A stretch of DNA of 19,859 bases from Deinococcus sp. (GTDB lineage Bacteria; Deinococcota; Deinococci; Deinococcales; Deinococcaceae): contig JAGLBK010000023.1 in NCBI GenBank assembly GCA_018260275.1, forward strand, positions 1 through 19,859, given 5' to 3'. A program made the position numbers and the translations under genes. This document shows, one piece after another, positions 6,765-13,450 of this stretch. The notes under the pieces were generated by a model that saw nothing but the letters and a program-made list of their open reading frames with translations, was not told where the DNA came from and searched no databases. How positions within the stretch are numbered: position 1 is the stretch's first letter; each line of letters opens with the position of its first letter.

Positions 6765-8092
6765 AAATCCGCAACCGTTCCCGCGTTATGCAGGTGCTGG
6801 CGCTGGCTATGTTTCTCTCACTGGTTTGGGCCTATGCCCAGCTTGAATGGGGGGTGCCCCACACCGTCAAACGTAACGTACTTCAGTCGCGCGGGAGCAT
6901 CCTGGCCTCCGACGGGTCGGTGCTGGCCCGCAGCGTCGGCGGCCAGCGGGTCTATCCGCAGGGCGTACTGGCCGGACAAGTGGTCGGCATGATGGGCGAA
7001 ACGGACGGCCTGGAAGGGCTGGAGGCGGCCTACAACCGTTCCCTCCAGGCAGGGGAAAACCTGAAACTCACGATTGACCCCAAAACCCAGGCGGCGGCTG
7101 AAGCAGCGTTGGCGCAGGGCGTCAAGGAGCACCACGGCGAATACGGCTCAGTGGTCATCATCGAAACCTTGACGGGCCGGGTGCTGGCCGCCGCGAGTTA
7201 CCCGCCCTTCGATCCCAACAACTGGCGCAACTACAGCGCCGAGACTCGCCGCAACCGCCCATTCCTGGATACCTACGAGCCGGGTTCGACCATCAAGGGC
7301 CTGATCGTGGCCGCCGCGCTCAACGAGGGCCTCACCACCCCGACGACCACCTACTCGACCCCGATGGAGCGGTATGTGGGCGGGCGCTGGGGCAGCACCA
7401 TCCATGACGCGGTGCCTCACCCGCCCACCCTGACCACCAAGGAAATTCTGCGCTACAGCAGCAACGTGGGCATGAGTCATGTGGTCGAGAACTTCGCGGC
7501 GGACAAGGAACGCGCCTACCTCAGCAACTACGGTTTCGGGCAGGACGTGCAGATACCGGTGGTCGCCACGGCCACGGGCCGCCTGCAAAGACCCAGCGAA
7601 TGGACCGATCTGGTGCGCGTTACCAGCGCCTTCGGACAGGGCATGAGCAGCACCACGCTGCAACTGGCCGCCGCCTACAACACCCTTGCTAACGACGGCC
7701 TGTACGTTTCGCCGCGTCTGGTCGAGGGAACCCCAGCGGGCGAACGGCGCGAAGTCATCCGGCCAGAGTCGGCCCGCACCATCCGGGGGCTACTCCAGGC
7801 GGTCATCGCTGAAGGCATCTCGAACGCCGCCGGGTTGAAGGGCTATGCGCTGGCCGGAAAAACCGGTACGTCGCAGGTCGCGGTGAACGGCAAATATTCC
7901 GACAGCCTGTTCGACAGCGTATTCGCCGGATTCTTTCCCGCCGACGCCCCGCGCGTGACTATTGCGGTGACGGTGCACGGCGCGACCACCAACTACCACG
8001 GCTCTATGCTGGCCGCTCCGATCTACAAGAAGATCGCCGCAAGTGTCATTTCCAACTGGGCCGCCGCGCCCCAGCAACTGCCCAAGCCCTGA
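6755..8092 (+). CDS. ftsI: Septal peptidoglycan transpeptidase FtsI / class B PBP
   Basis: The 445-residue product has a short cytoplasmic N-terminus, one membrane segment (about 11-30) and a periplasmic transpeptidase domain that cross-links peptidoglycan. The three active-site motifs are present: Ser178-Thr-Ile-Lys181 (nucleophile SxxK), Ser235-Ser-Asn237 (SxN) and Lys369-Thr-Gly371 (KTG). The pedestal begins with SRGSILASDGSVLA, the usual RGxI block, but the region between it and the transpeptidase domain is only about 65 residues. That makes the protein much shorter than typical FtsI (550-600) or PBP2. It lies downstream of the FtsL-like gene with a 10-base overlap, and a terminator follows. 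Confidence 0.92.
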   Translation: MEVKIRNRSRVMQVLALAMFLSLVWAYAQLEWGVPHTVKRNVLQSRGSILASDGSVLARSVGGQRVYPQGVLAGQVVGMMGETDGLEGLEAAYNRSLQAGENLKLTIDPKTQAAAEAALAQGVKEHHGEYGSVVIIETLTGRVLAAASYPPFDPNNWRNYSAETRRNRPFLDTYEPGSTIKGLIVAAALNEGLTTPTTTYSTPMERYVGGRWGSTIHDAVPHPPTLTTKEILRYSSNVGMSHVVENFAADKERAYLSNYGFGQDVQIPVVATATGRLQRPSEWTDLVRVTSAFGQGMSSTTLQLAAAYNTLANDGLYVSPRLVEGTPAGERREVIRPESARTIRGLLQAVIAEGISNAAGLKGYALAGKTGTSQVAVNGKYSDSLFDSVFAGFFPADAPRVTIAVTVHGATTNYHGSMLAAPIYKKIAASVISNWAAAPQQLPKP

Positions 8093-8117
8093 GAACAGCC
8101 AGGGGAAGAATTCCAGT

Positions 8118-8144
8118 GCCCAGAGCTTCTGCTGGGCTTTTTTT
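8118..8144 (+). terminator. Rho-independent terminator after ftsI
   Basis: GCCCAG (8118-8123) pairs with CTGGGC (8132-8137) around an 8-base loop and is followed by seven T residues. It starts 25 bases after the ftsI stop, so this cluster ends at ftsI and no mur genes follow here. Confidence 0.9.
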
Positions 8145-8215
8145 ATGGCCTTGAGTGCCCAAGAGGCGGCTCATACGGGTTTAAATTGATTCGGATACAT
8201 TCCGCGCTGGTCACA

Positions 8216-8278
8216 CGCCCCCTCACCCTTCCGCCGCTTTGCGGCTCCCTCCCTCTCCCACAAGGGGCGAGGGTAAAA
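8216..8278 (+). repeat. Dispersed repeat, copy A
   Basis: This copy runs from CGCCCCCTCACCCTT to CAAGGGGCGAGGGTAAAA. The ends form near-perfect terminal inverted repeats (CCCTCACCC-TT against AAGGGGCGAGGG). Copies B (12010-12105, plus) and C (18815-18892, minus) share the end motifs, but the centre here is different and shorter. No protein is encoded. Confidence 0.75.
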
Positions 8279-8280
8279 CG

Positions 8281-8595
8281 TCAAGAATTAAAGATGTCAG
8301 GGAATCTTTTTAATTCCGTATCATACGGCTGTGGCCTTTACTTCGTTCGGGAAAACAGACGGGCTGCCCAAACTATTTTCAAAGCTGTAGCAGTCAGGTC
8401 AAAGTAAGATTATGTGAAAAATGTGAAAGGGAATTCGTAGCCTCCCTCAATAGAGACGGTGCCCACTCAAACTTTGTCACCCTTTCAGGAACAATTCACT
8501 TTTAGTCCCGGCAACGCGCCATAAACCTGAGCAAACAGCTGAAAATGAACGTGAAAACGGTTCTGTGCATTTTCTTTTCTGAGAAGTAAACTTCC
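8281..8595. other. AT-rich gene-free tract
   Basis: I see no supported gene. The tract is clearly more AT-rich than the coding DNA around it. Short frames exist but have no ribosome binding site and no recognisable protein features. It separates the repeat from the promoter of the 3D-domain gene and may be a decayed insertion. Confidence 0.4.
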
Positions 8596-8634
8596 TTATG
8601 AGGAAAAATCTCATAAATTTTTTGGCGATATACT
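8596..8634 (+). promoter_or_regulatory. Promoter and inverted repeat upstream of the 3D-domain gene
   Basis: TATACT (8629-8634) is a strong -10, but no -35 match stands at the right distance. Instead an inverted repeat, TTATGAG-N7-CTCATAA (8596-8602 and 8610-8616), covers the -35 zone, as an activator or repressor site would. The predicted leader to the ATG is about 225 bases. Confidence 0.45.
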
Positions 8635-8756
8635 GCTGGAATTTACATAAAAAAGCCTCAAGAGCTAAATGATTTGCCCCTTCAGATGAGACATGGAATT
8701 CCTTTTTCTCAGAATTCGCTTAGGGGATGTCTTTAACCTTCTAACAGTTACGAAGA

Positions 8757-8804
8757 GCGGTAGCCCACCGTTGGAAGCCCCTGCCGGGGGCGCACGGCTA
8801 CTGC
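8757..8804 (+). ncRNA. Candidate structured leader RNA of the 3D-domain gene
   Basis: GCGGTAGCC (8757-8765) pairs with GGCTACTGC (8796-8804) in a nine-pair stem with one G-U. It encloses an asymmetric internal loop and a GC-rich hairpin, GCCCC-loop-GGGGC (8777-8791). A separate hairpin, GGTGTGG with CCACGCC (8834-8855), ends just before the GAGGAG ribosome binding site. I cannot match this to a known riboswitch class. The pairing is seen; regulation is inferred from position. Confidence 0.4.
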
Positions 8805-8866
8805 CATTGATTTTGCCAATTAACTGAAGCTGTGGTGTGGTCTCAGACCCACGCCTGAGGAGTTTT

Positions 8867-9394
8867 ATGCTTAAAAATATCAAGTCGCTTATTCAGGGTA
8901 TCGTGATCGCCAGCACCGCTTTTGCCAGTGGCAGCTTTGCCAGCGCTCTGCCTGCCCTGCCTGCCTCCAACATGATCAGCAGCGCAGTTCAGACTGCCCT
9001 CAATGTGGCCCCGACCCCACAGCAGGGCGCCGCTCAGCAGCTTATGCAGGACACCCTGGCCCAGAGCAGCCGCGCCCGCAGCGTCATTGCCCACGCTACG
9101 GCCTACAACAGCTTCGGCGGGCAGACCGATGGCAGCCCCAGCATCACGGCCACCGGCACCCGCACCCGCCCCGGCGTGGTGGCCCTGAGCCGCGACCTGC
9201 TGCGCGTATTTCCTTACGGCAGCCGCGTGCAACTTCAGGACCTGAGCGGCAACTATAATTTCGGCAACCGGGTGTTTGTCGTTGAGGACACTATGGCAGC
9301 CCGCAAGGTTGGCAGCATCGATGTGTGGATGCCCAGCTACAGCCAGGCGATCTCATTCGGTGGCCGCACTGTGCGCGTAACGGCTGTTCGCTAA
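8867..9394 (+). CDS. Secreted 3D-domain protein (probable cell-wall lytic or remodelling factor)
   Basis: The product has 175 residues. Residues 1-26 are a signal peptide (basic MLKNIK, hydrophobic core, ASGSFASA cleavage region). An Ala/Gln-rich linker precedes the C-terminal domain (about 75-175). That domain carries the three-Asp pattern naming the 3D family: Asp88 in TDGSPSITATGT, Asp141 in VEDTMAARK and Asp152 in GSIDVWM. 3D domains adopt a double-psi barrel like MltA-type lytic transglycosylases and occur in RpfB/YocH-type wall enzymes. ATG 8867 is supported by GAGGAG 4 bases upstream; an in-frame GTG at 8837 lies inside a hairpin and is disfavoured. Substrate and activity are untested. 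Confidence 0.85.
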   Translation: MLKNIKSLIQGIVIASTAFASGSFASALPALPASNMISSAVQTALNVAPTPQQGAAQQLMQDTLAQSSRARSVIAHATAYNSFGGQTDGSPSITATGTRTRPGVVALSRDLLRVFPYGSRVQLQDLSGNYNFGNRVFVVEDTMAARKVGSIDVWMPSYSQAISFGGRTVRVTAVR

Positions 9395-9413
9395 ACTGGG
9401 CTTTTGCAGCGGG

Positions 9414-9450
9414 GGCCGTGAACGGGGGAAGAGTCCTGTTCACGGCCTTT
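9414..9450 (+). terminator. Terminator after the 3D-domain gene
   Basis: GGCCGTGAAC (9414-9423) and GTTCACGGCC (9438-9447) form a perfect 10-pair stem with a 14-base loop. Only three T residues follow, so it may act as a weak terminator or as a processing or stability stem. Confidence 0.65.
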
Positions 9451-9517
9451 GTGCGGGCCTGTGCCCTGGCTTATTCTGGCGGCCTTCGGGCGGCCCTCTG
9501 CTAAGCTCGGAGCCTTG

Positions 9518-10738
9518 ATGACGCCTGCTGCGCCCACCAACCATGCCGTGACCGATAGACCCACCGATAGCCCCCCCGATAAACACTTTGCCTGGATGCT
9601 GGCGCGGGCGCACCTGACCCGCCGCCGCACGCAAAACATCCTGACTATTCTGGGGATCGCGGTGGGCGTCATGGTTCTGATCAGCGCTCTGAGCCTCACC
9701 AACGGGTTTACCCGCTCGCTGATCGACGCCACGCTGCGGGCCACTCCTCACCTCAGCGTGACGTCGTTTGCCCCGGCACCGCCCAATCTTCAGCTAGAGC
9801 AGGCGATGAGACAAGACCGCCGCATCATGGCCTACACGCCTTTTGTGGCCGACAAGGGCCTGCTGACCCGCCCGGCGCAGCAGGGCCGGGGCGCGGGGGT
9901 CGACTTCGCCACGCTGTTTGGCCTGAGCGCAAAGGCGGCGCAGGTGCTGCAACTCCCGCCGGAAGAAAGCGGCGTGCTGGCGGGCCTGAAAGACGGCGAA
10001 GTGATGCTGGGGTCGGCCCTGGCCCGCAGTGTGGGGGCCTTTACCGGAGACGACGTGCGGCTGCTCAACAGCGGCATGAAACGCACGGGCCTCAAGGTCG
10101 CGGGGCTGTTCACTACGGGCAATTACCTGATCGACAGCGGGTACGCCTTTACCAATCTGCACACTTTGCAGACCCTTCAGGGCACGGCGAAGATCACTGG
10201 GTATCAGTTGCGACTGAACAACCCCGGCGACGCCCCGGCGGTGGGACGGGCGCTGACCGAGGCCCTGCCCTATTCGGCGCTGCCCTGGCAGGATCTGTAC
10301 GGCACGCTGCTGCAACAGCTGGCGCTACAAAAAAAGGTGATCGCGTTCGTGGTCTTTCTGATCGTGATCGTGGCGGCCTTTGGCATTGCCAACGTGCTGA
10401 CACTGGCCGTGTTCGAGAAGACCCAGGAAATCGCCATCCTGCGGGCCATCGGCGCGACCCGTTCCCTGATTACCCGCGTGTTCGTGATCGAGGGCATGAT
10501 CCTGGGACTGGCCGGGCTGCTGCTGGGCAACCTGCTGGGGCTGGCCATCAGCGCCTACTTCACGGTGCGGCCCTTTCAGCTGCCGGGCGACCTGTACTTC
10601 ATCACCTCGCTGCCGGTCGAGGTCAAAGTGACTGATCTGCTGTGGGTGAATGCCGTGGGACTGGTCACTACCCTGATTGCCGCGCTGATTCCGGCCCGCC
10701 GCGCGGCCAATGTCGAACCGGCCCGGATTATTCGCTGA
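9518..10738 (+). CDS. ABC transporter permease, FtsX/MacB/LolE type
   Basis: This 406-residue membrane protein has the MacB-type layout. A first membrane segment (about 40-60, ILTILGIAVGVMVLISALSL) follows an N-terminal basic RARAHLTRRR-like start. Then comes a periplasmic domain of about 210 residues and three membrane segments near 275-299, 321-347 and 374-393. The FtsX-domain hallmark EKTQEIAILRAIGAT follows the second segment, and the protein ends in the usual PARRAANVEPARIIR. Such permeases work with a LolD-type ATPase to drive lipoprotein, peptide or lipid extrusion. No ATPase gene is adjacent, so the partner must be elsewhere. ATG 9518 follows CGGAG at 5 bases; an in-frame TTG at 9449 is rejected. 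The substrate is unknown. Confidence 0.9.
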   Translation: MTPAAPTNHAVTDRPTDSPPDKHFAWMLARAHLTRRRTQNILTILGIAVGVMVLISALSLTNGFTRSLIDATLRATPHLSVTSFAPAPPNLQLEQAMRQDRRIMAYTPFVADKGLLTRPAQQGRGAGVDFATLFGLSAKAAQVLQLPPEESGVLAGLKDGEVMLGSALARSVGAFTGDDVRLLNSGMKRTGLKVAGLFTTGNYLIDSGYAFTNLHTLQTLQGTAKITGYQLRLNNPGDAPAVGRALTEALPYSALPWQDLYGTLLQQLALQKKVIAFVVFLIVIVAAFGIANVLTLAVFEKTQEIAILRAIGATRSLITRVFVIEGMILGLAGLLLGNLLGLAISAYFTVRPFQLPGDLYFITSLPVEVKVTDLLWVNAVGLVTTLIAALIPARRAANVEPARIIR

Positions 10739-10764
10739 GCGCCGGGGCTGACGCGCCCGTTGCC

Positions 10765-10793
10765 TTGCTGACCGTGTTCTGAACCACTATTAA
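10765..10793 (+). promoter_or_regulatory. Promoter of the DUF4384/PEGA gene
   Basis: TTGCTG (10765-10770) is followed after 17 bases by TATTAA (10788-10793). The expected transcript start is near 10800, with a leader of about 60 bases carrying a GGAGGT ribosome binding site. Confidence 0.6.
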
Positions 10794-10861
10794 TATTGCC
10801 CCCGCCACGGCTCATGGCTCTTCAGGTTGGGCGTACTAGGCTTTCAAGCGGAGGTCACCAC

Positions 10862-11914
10862 ATGAAAAAGTTCCTGCTTATCCCCGCAGCCCTGCTGCTG
10901 AGTACCGCCTTTGCCGCCCCCAAGATCAGTGCCCAGAGCATCATCGTCAACCCGACCCAGCCTGATCTGAGCGTCAGCGTGAGCGTCGACAAGGACAGCA
11001 GTGGCAACACTGTGCCCAACTACCGCGCCGGTGAGCCCATCCGTATCAGCACCACCGTCAACCGCGACGCCTACGTCTACCTGTTCAACATCGACAGCAC
11101 CGGCGAAGTCAACCAGATTCTGCCCAACCGCATCGACGGCGGCAGCAACTTTGTCAAGGCCAACACCACCGCCGTGTTCCCGGCAGCGGGCAGCAGCTTC
11201 ACCTTCAACGTGGACGGTCAGCCCGGCCTGAACAAGGTCCTGGCCCTCGCCAGCACGACCGAACTGAACCTCGACCAGATTTCGAGCTTCAAGACCGGCC
11301 AGGATCAGTTCGCCACCGTGAACGCCAAGGGTCAGGACGGCCTGGCGCAGGCCCTAAGCATCGTCGTGAACCCCGTCGCCCAGAACAGCTGGGTCAGCGA
11401 CACCGCCTTTTTCAACGTGGTCGCCAGCAACCCCGTGACCACCGGCAACCTGTTCGTCGGCACTAACGTGGGCGGCAGCACCGTGATCCTCAATGGGCGC
11501 ACCCTCGGCCCGGCCAACACCACCTACACCGGCCTGGCGGCAGGCAGCTACCCCGTGCGCGTGCGTGCCCCTGGCTTCGCCGACTACACCACCACCATTC
11601 GTGTGGTGGGTAACGCCACCACCAACCTGAACGTGGACTTTGCCGTCCGGAGCGGCACCGTGCCCGCACCGGTCAGCCCCGCCCCCGTGACTGGCAACTA
11701 CAATCAGATCAGCTTCACCATCAACAGCCGACTGAGCGGCGCCCGCGTGTTCGTGGACGGCCAGGAAGCCGGTAGCGTGCAGAACGGTGCGCTGAGCCTC
11801 AGCCTGCCGCGCGGCGCTCACGAAGTCGTGATGATCGCCCCCGGCTACCGCACCTACGTGAACACCGTCTCGCTGAGCAACAGCACCAGCCTGACCATTA
11901 ACCCCACCCGCTAA
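10862..11914 (+). CDS. Secreted DUF4384 / PEGA-domain envelope protein
   Basis: The product has 350 residues. Residues 1-25 form a signal peptide (MKKFLLIPAALLLSTAFA). A DUF4384 domain spans about 30-185, with the family hallmarks YRAGEPIRISTTVNRDAYVYLFN and GEVNQILPN. Two PEGA-like repeats follow, at about 196-262 and 281-348. Each has a bound beta-sandwich pattern ending in PGFADYTTTI or PGYRTYVNTV. PEGA domains are common in surface-layer-associated and wall-bound proteins. A GGAGGT ribosome binding site 6 bases before ATG 10862 fixes the start. Neighbouring secreted and membrane genes suggest envelope function; the precise role is unknown. Confidence 0.85.
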   Translation: MKKFLLIPAALLLSTAFAAPKISAQSIIVNPTQPDLSVSVSVDKDSSGNTVPNYRAGEPIRISTTVNRDAYVYLFNIDSTGEVNQILPNRIDGGSNFVKANTTAVFPAAGSSFTFNVDGQPGLNKVLALASTTELNLDQISSFKTGQDQFATVNAKGQDGLAQALSIVVNPVAQNSWVSDTAFFNVVASNPVTTGNLFVGTNVGGSTVILNGRTLGPANTTYTGLAAGSYPVRVRAPGFADYTTTIRVVGNATTNLNVDFAVRSGTVPAPVSPAPVTGNYNQISFTINSRLSGARVFVDGQEAGSVQNGALSLSLPRGAHEVVMIAPGYRTYVNTVSLSNSTSLTINPTR

Positions 11915-11942
11915 TCCTCTTTACAGTTCCAGTTGCCCGGAA

Positions 11943-11970
11943 AGGCCCCGCCGTCATGGTGGGGCTTTTT
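11943..11970 (+). terminator. Rho-independent terminator after the DUF4384/PEGA gene
   Basis: AGGCCCCGCC and GGTGGGGCTT form a ten-pair stem (two G-U pairs) around a GTCAT loop and run into five T residues. It begins 29 bases after the stop codon. Confidence 0.9.
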
Positions 11971-12009
11971 GGTTTGGTGGGGGGTTTGACAAAAAGAAGT
12001 TGCCTCGTG

Positions 12010-12105
12010 GCCCCCTCTGCTACGCAGCTCTGCGAGTCACCCCTTGCTTCGCAAGGCCCTCTCTGCTGCGCAGCTTTGCAAGTCCCGCAAGGGGCGAGGG
12101 TAAAG
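12010..12105 (+). repeat. Dispersed repeat, copy B, with internal duplication
   Basis: This copy shares CACCCCTTGCTTCGCAAGG and the end GGGGCGAGGGTAAA with copies C and A. A 24-base unit beginning CTCTGCT and containing CGCAGCT occurs at 12015-12038 and again at 12061-12084, and a diverged third unit lies at 12162-12185, just outside. A plus-strand frame through it encodes the repeat itself and is not a credible gene. The 11971-12226 gap holds nothing else I can support. Confidence 0.75.
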
Positions 12106-12226
12106 AACGATAGAGCGTTTTATCCGCCCCACTTTCGCCCAGAGTTCCCTTTGCCTATTTGCTCTGCTGCGCGGCTTTCCAAGCCTGCCCGGTGCGATGA
12201 GATCACCATCACCCGGCAGGTACTTA

Positions 12227-12805
12227 TCAGACTGGGCCGCTGGTCAGCAGGTCGTGCAGCACCCGCGCCGTCATACCCCAGATGTCGTGGCCCTGCCAGG
12301 GGTAGCGATACAGCGGAACCGGAGTGCCGTCGGGGAGGTGACGCAGTTCAAAATGCACCGTCAGGGCGCGTAGTTCTCCCAGCGTCGGCGTGATGATCTG
12401 CACCACTTCCGGCGTGAGCTTCAGCGTCTGGAGGGTCTGCGCCCCAATACGCGCCAGCACCGGAGTCACGTGAAAGCCGATGGGGGTAAAGACGTCGTCC
12501 ACTTCACCGATCACCTGCACGTCGGTGGGAAGCAGGCCCACTTCTTCCTCGGCTTCGCGCAGGGCCGCCTGGGTCGCCGTTTCGCCCGCTTCAAGGCTGC
12601 CGCCCGGAAAGGCGATCTGGCCCTTGTGCGTCGGCAGGTCGCCCGAGCGCACGGTGAGCAGCACGCGCGGGTCGGCTTCGCGGGTCAGGGCCACCAGCAC
12701 GGCGGCGCGGCGGTAGGCGGGCAGGTCCAGCGCCGTGCGGGCGCGGGCCGACTGCCACAGCTGCCAGGGGTCGGCCTGCTGCTGATCCAGTGGGTCTTCA
12801 CTCAT
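12227..12805 (-). CDS. Nudix hydrolase, probable CoA pyrophosphatase
   Basis: This 192-residue Nudix protein has a complete Nudix box from Gly69 to Leu91, with Glu75, Arg83-Glu84 and Glu86-Glu87-Glu88 as metal-binding and catalytic residues. The stretch just before it, LLTVRSGDLPTHKGQIAFPGG (starting at 49), is the extra signature of the CoA pyrophosphatase subfamily, exemplified by D. radiodurans DR1184 and E. coli NudL. Such enzymes cleave CoA and its oxidised or acyl forms to 3',5'-ADP and phosphopantetheine. Its ATG overlaps the mazG TGA by four bases, so the two are translationally coupled. The exact substrate is inferred from the motif. Confidence 0.93.
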   Translation of the reverse strand: MSEDPLDQQQADPWQLWQSARARTALDLPAYRRAAVLVALTREADPRVLLTVRSGDLPTHKGQIAFPGGSLEAGETATQAALREAEEEVGLLPTDVQVIGEVDDVFTPIGFHVTPVLARIGAQTLQTLKLTPEVVQIITPTLGELRALTVHFELRHLPDGTPVPLYRYPWQGHDIWGMTARVLHDLLTSGPV

Positions 12806-13428
12806 GCGGATTCCTGGTCAGGCAGGGCGGCCAGTGCCGCAGTGGTTCTGGTTCTCAGGGCCACTTCGGCGTCTATGCTCAGGCTTCTGGCCCAGGCGAC
12901 GACCGCGCCCAGCACCTCGGCCACGCCTGCTTCGGTGTCGGGGGCCTGAGCCAGCGCCGCGCCGATGCCTTCGCGCCCGGTCTTGTCCTGTCCGGCCAGC
13001 TTCTGGGCCTTGGTTTCGCGGGCCAGGGCACCCAGCGCGGCGGGCACCCGGTCGGCGGCGCTACGGGGCTTCCCTCCACGCTCGGCGGCCTTGATCGCCT
13101 GCCAATTGGTCACCACTTCCTCGCTGCCCGACACCGCCGCGCCACCGAAGACGTGTGGGTGGCGGCGCACGAGTTTATCCACGATGTTCTTCTCGACCTG
13201 GGCATAGTCGAAGGTGCCTTCCTGCTCGGCGATCACGCTGTGAAAGGCCACTTGCAGCAGCACGTCGCCCAGTTCGTCGGCCAGTTCCGCCGGGTGGCCC
13301 ACGGCGTCGGCGGCCTCGGCGGCTTCTTCCAGCAGATAGGGGCGCAGCGACTCGTGGGTCTGTTCCTGATCCCAGGGGCAGCCGCCCGGCCCGCGCAGAC
13401 GGCGCATGATGCTCAAGAGTTCTTGCAT
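12802..13428 (-). CDS. mazG: Nucleoside triphosphate pyrophosphohydrolase MazG
   Basis: This 208-residue all-alpha NTP pyrophosphohydrolase converts non-canonical or excess NTPs to NMPs. The metal-binding motifs are present: Glu34-Glu35-x-x-Glu38 in LLEEAAEAADA and Glu52-x-x-Asp55 in ADELGDVLLQV, after the family's start LRGPGGCPWDQEQTHESL. RRHPHVFGG follows at about 89-97. E. coli MazG (263) has two MazG domains; here the C-terminal one is reduced and shows no second motif set. ATG 13428 matches the family start; an upstream in-frame ATG at 13512 lies inside the preceding gene's tail. No ribosome binding site is seen, but TATCAT lies 6 bases upstream, implying a leaderless transcript. Confidence 0.93.
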   Translation of the reverse strand: MQELLSIMRRLRGPGGCPWDQEQTHESLRPYLLEEAAEAADAVGHPAELADELGDVLLQVAFHSVIAEQEGTFDYAQVEKNIVDKLVRRHPHVFGGAAVSGSEEVVTNWQAIKAAERGGKPRSAADRVPAALGALARETKAQKLAGQDKTGREGIGAALAQAPDTEAGVAEVLGAVVAWARSLSIDAEVALRTRTTAALAALPDQESA

Positions 13429-13434
13429 GGGGGG

Positions 13435-13440
13435 ATGATA
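13435..13440 (-). promoter_or_regulatory. Leaderless -10 element of mazG
   Basis: TATCAT on the minus strand is separated from ATG 13428 by six C residues. The upstream -35 region would lie within the 3' tail of the interrupted hydrolase gene and matches weakly (TGCAAT). Confidence 0.5.
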
Positions 13441-13450
13441 GCGGGCAGGG

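Noticed and set aside
8186..8407. 73-codon frame through repeat copy A
   Set aside because: The encoded segment PLPQGARVK is a translation of the dispersed repeat, also seen in the repeat frames near 12000 and 18850. No ribosome binding site.
8757..8866. Known riboswitch classes (c-di-AMP ydaO, cobalamin, TPP) for the 3D-gene leader
   Set aside because: The conserved core words of these classes that I can recall, such as GGGUGAAUC or the TPP CUGAGA pair, are not in the expected context. Kept only as an unassigned structured leader.
8665..8883. 72-codon minus-strand frame over the 3D-domain leader
   Set aside because: It has no ribosome binding site and no protein features, and it overlaps the leader and start of a well-supported gene.
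12015..12185. CRISPR array
   Set aside because: The three similar units are unevenly spaced (46 and 101 bases), diverged and part of a dispersed repeat family, and no cas gene is near.
11956..12393. 145-codon plus-strand frame after the DUF4384/PEGA gene
   Set aside because: It starts inside a terminator, translates repeat copy B (SPLASQGPLCCAALQVPQGARVK) and then runs antisense to the Nudix gene.
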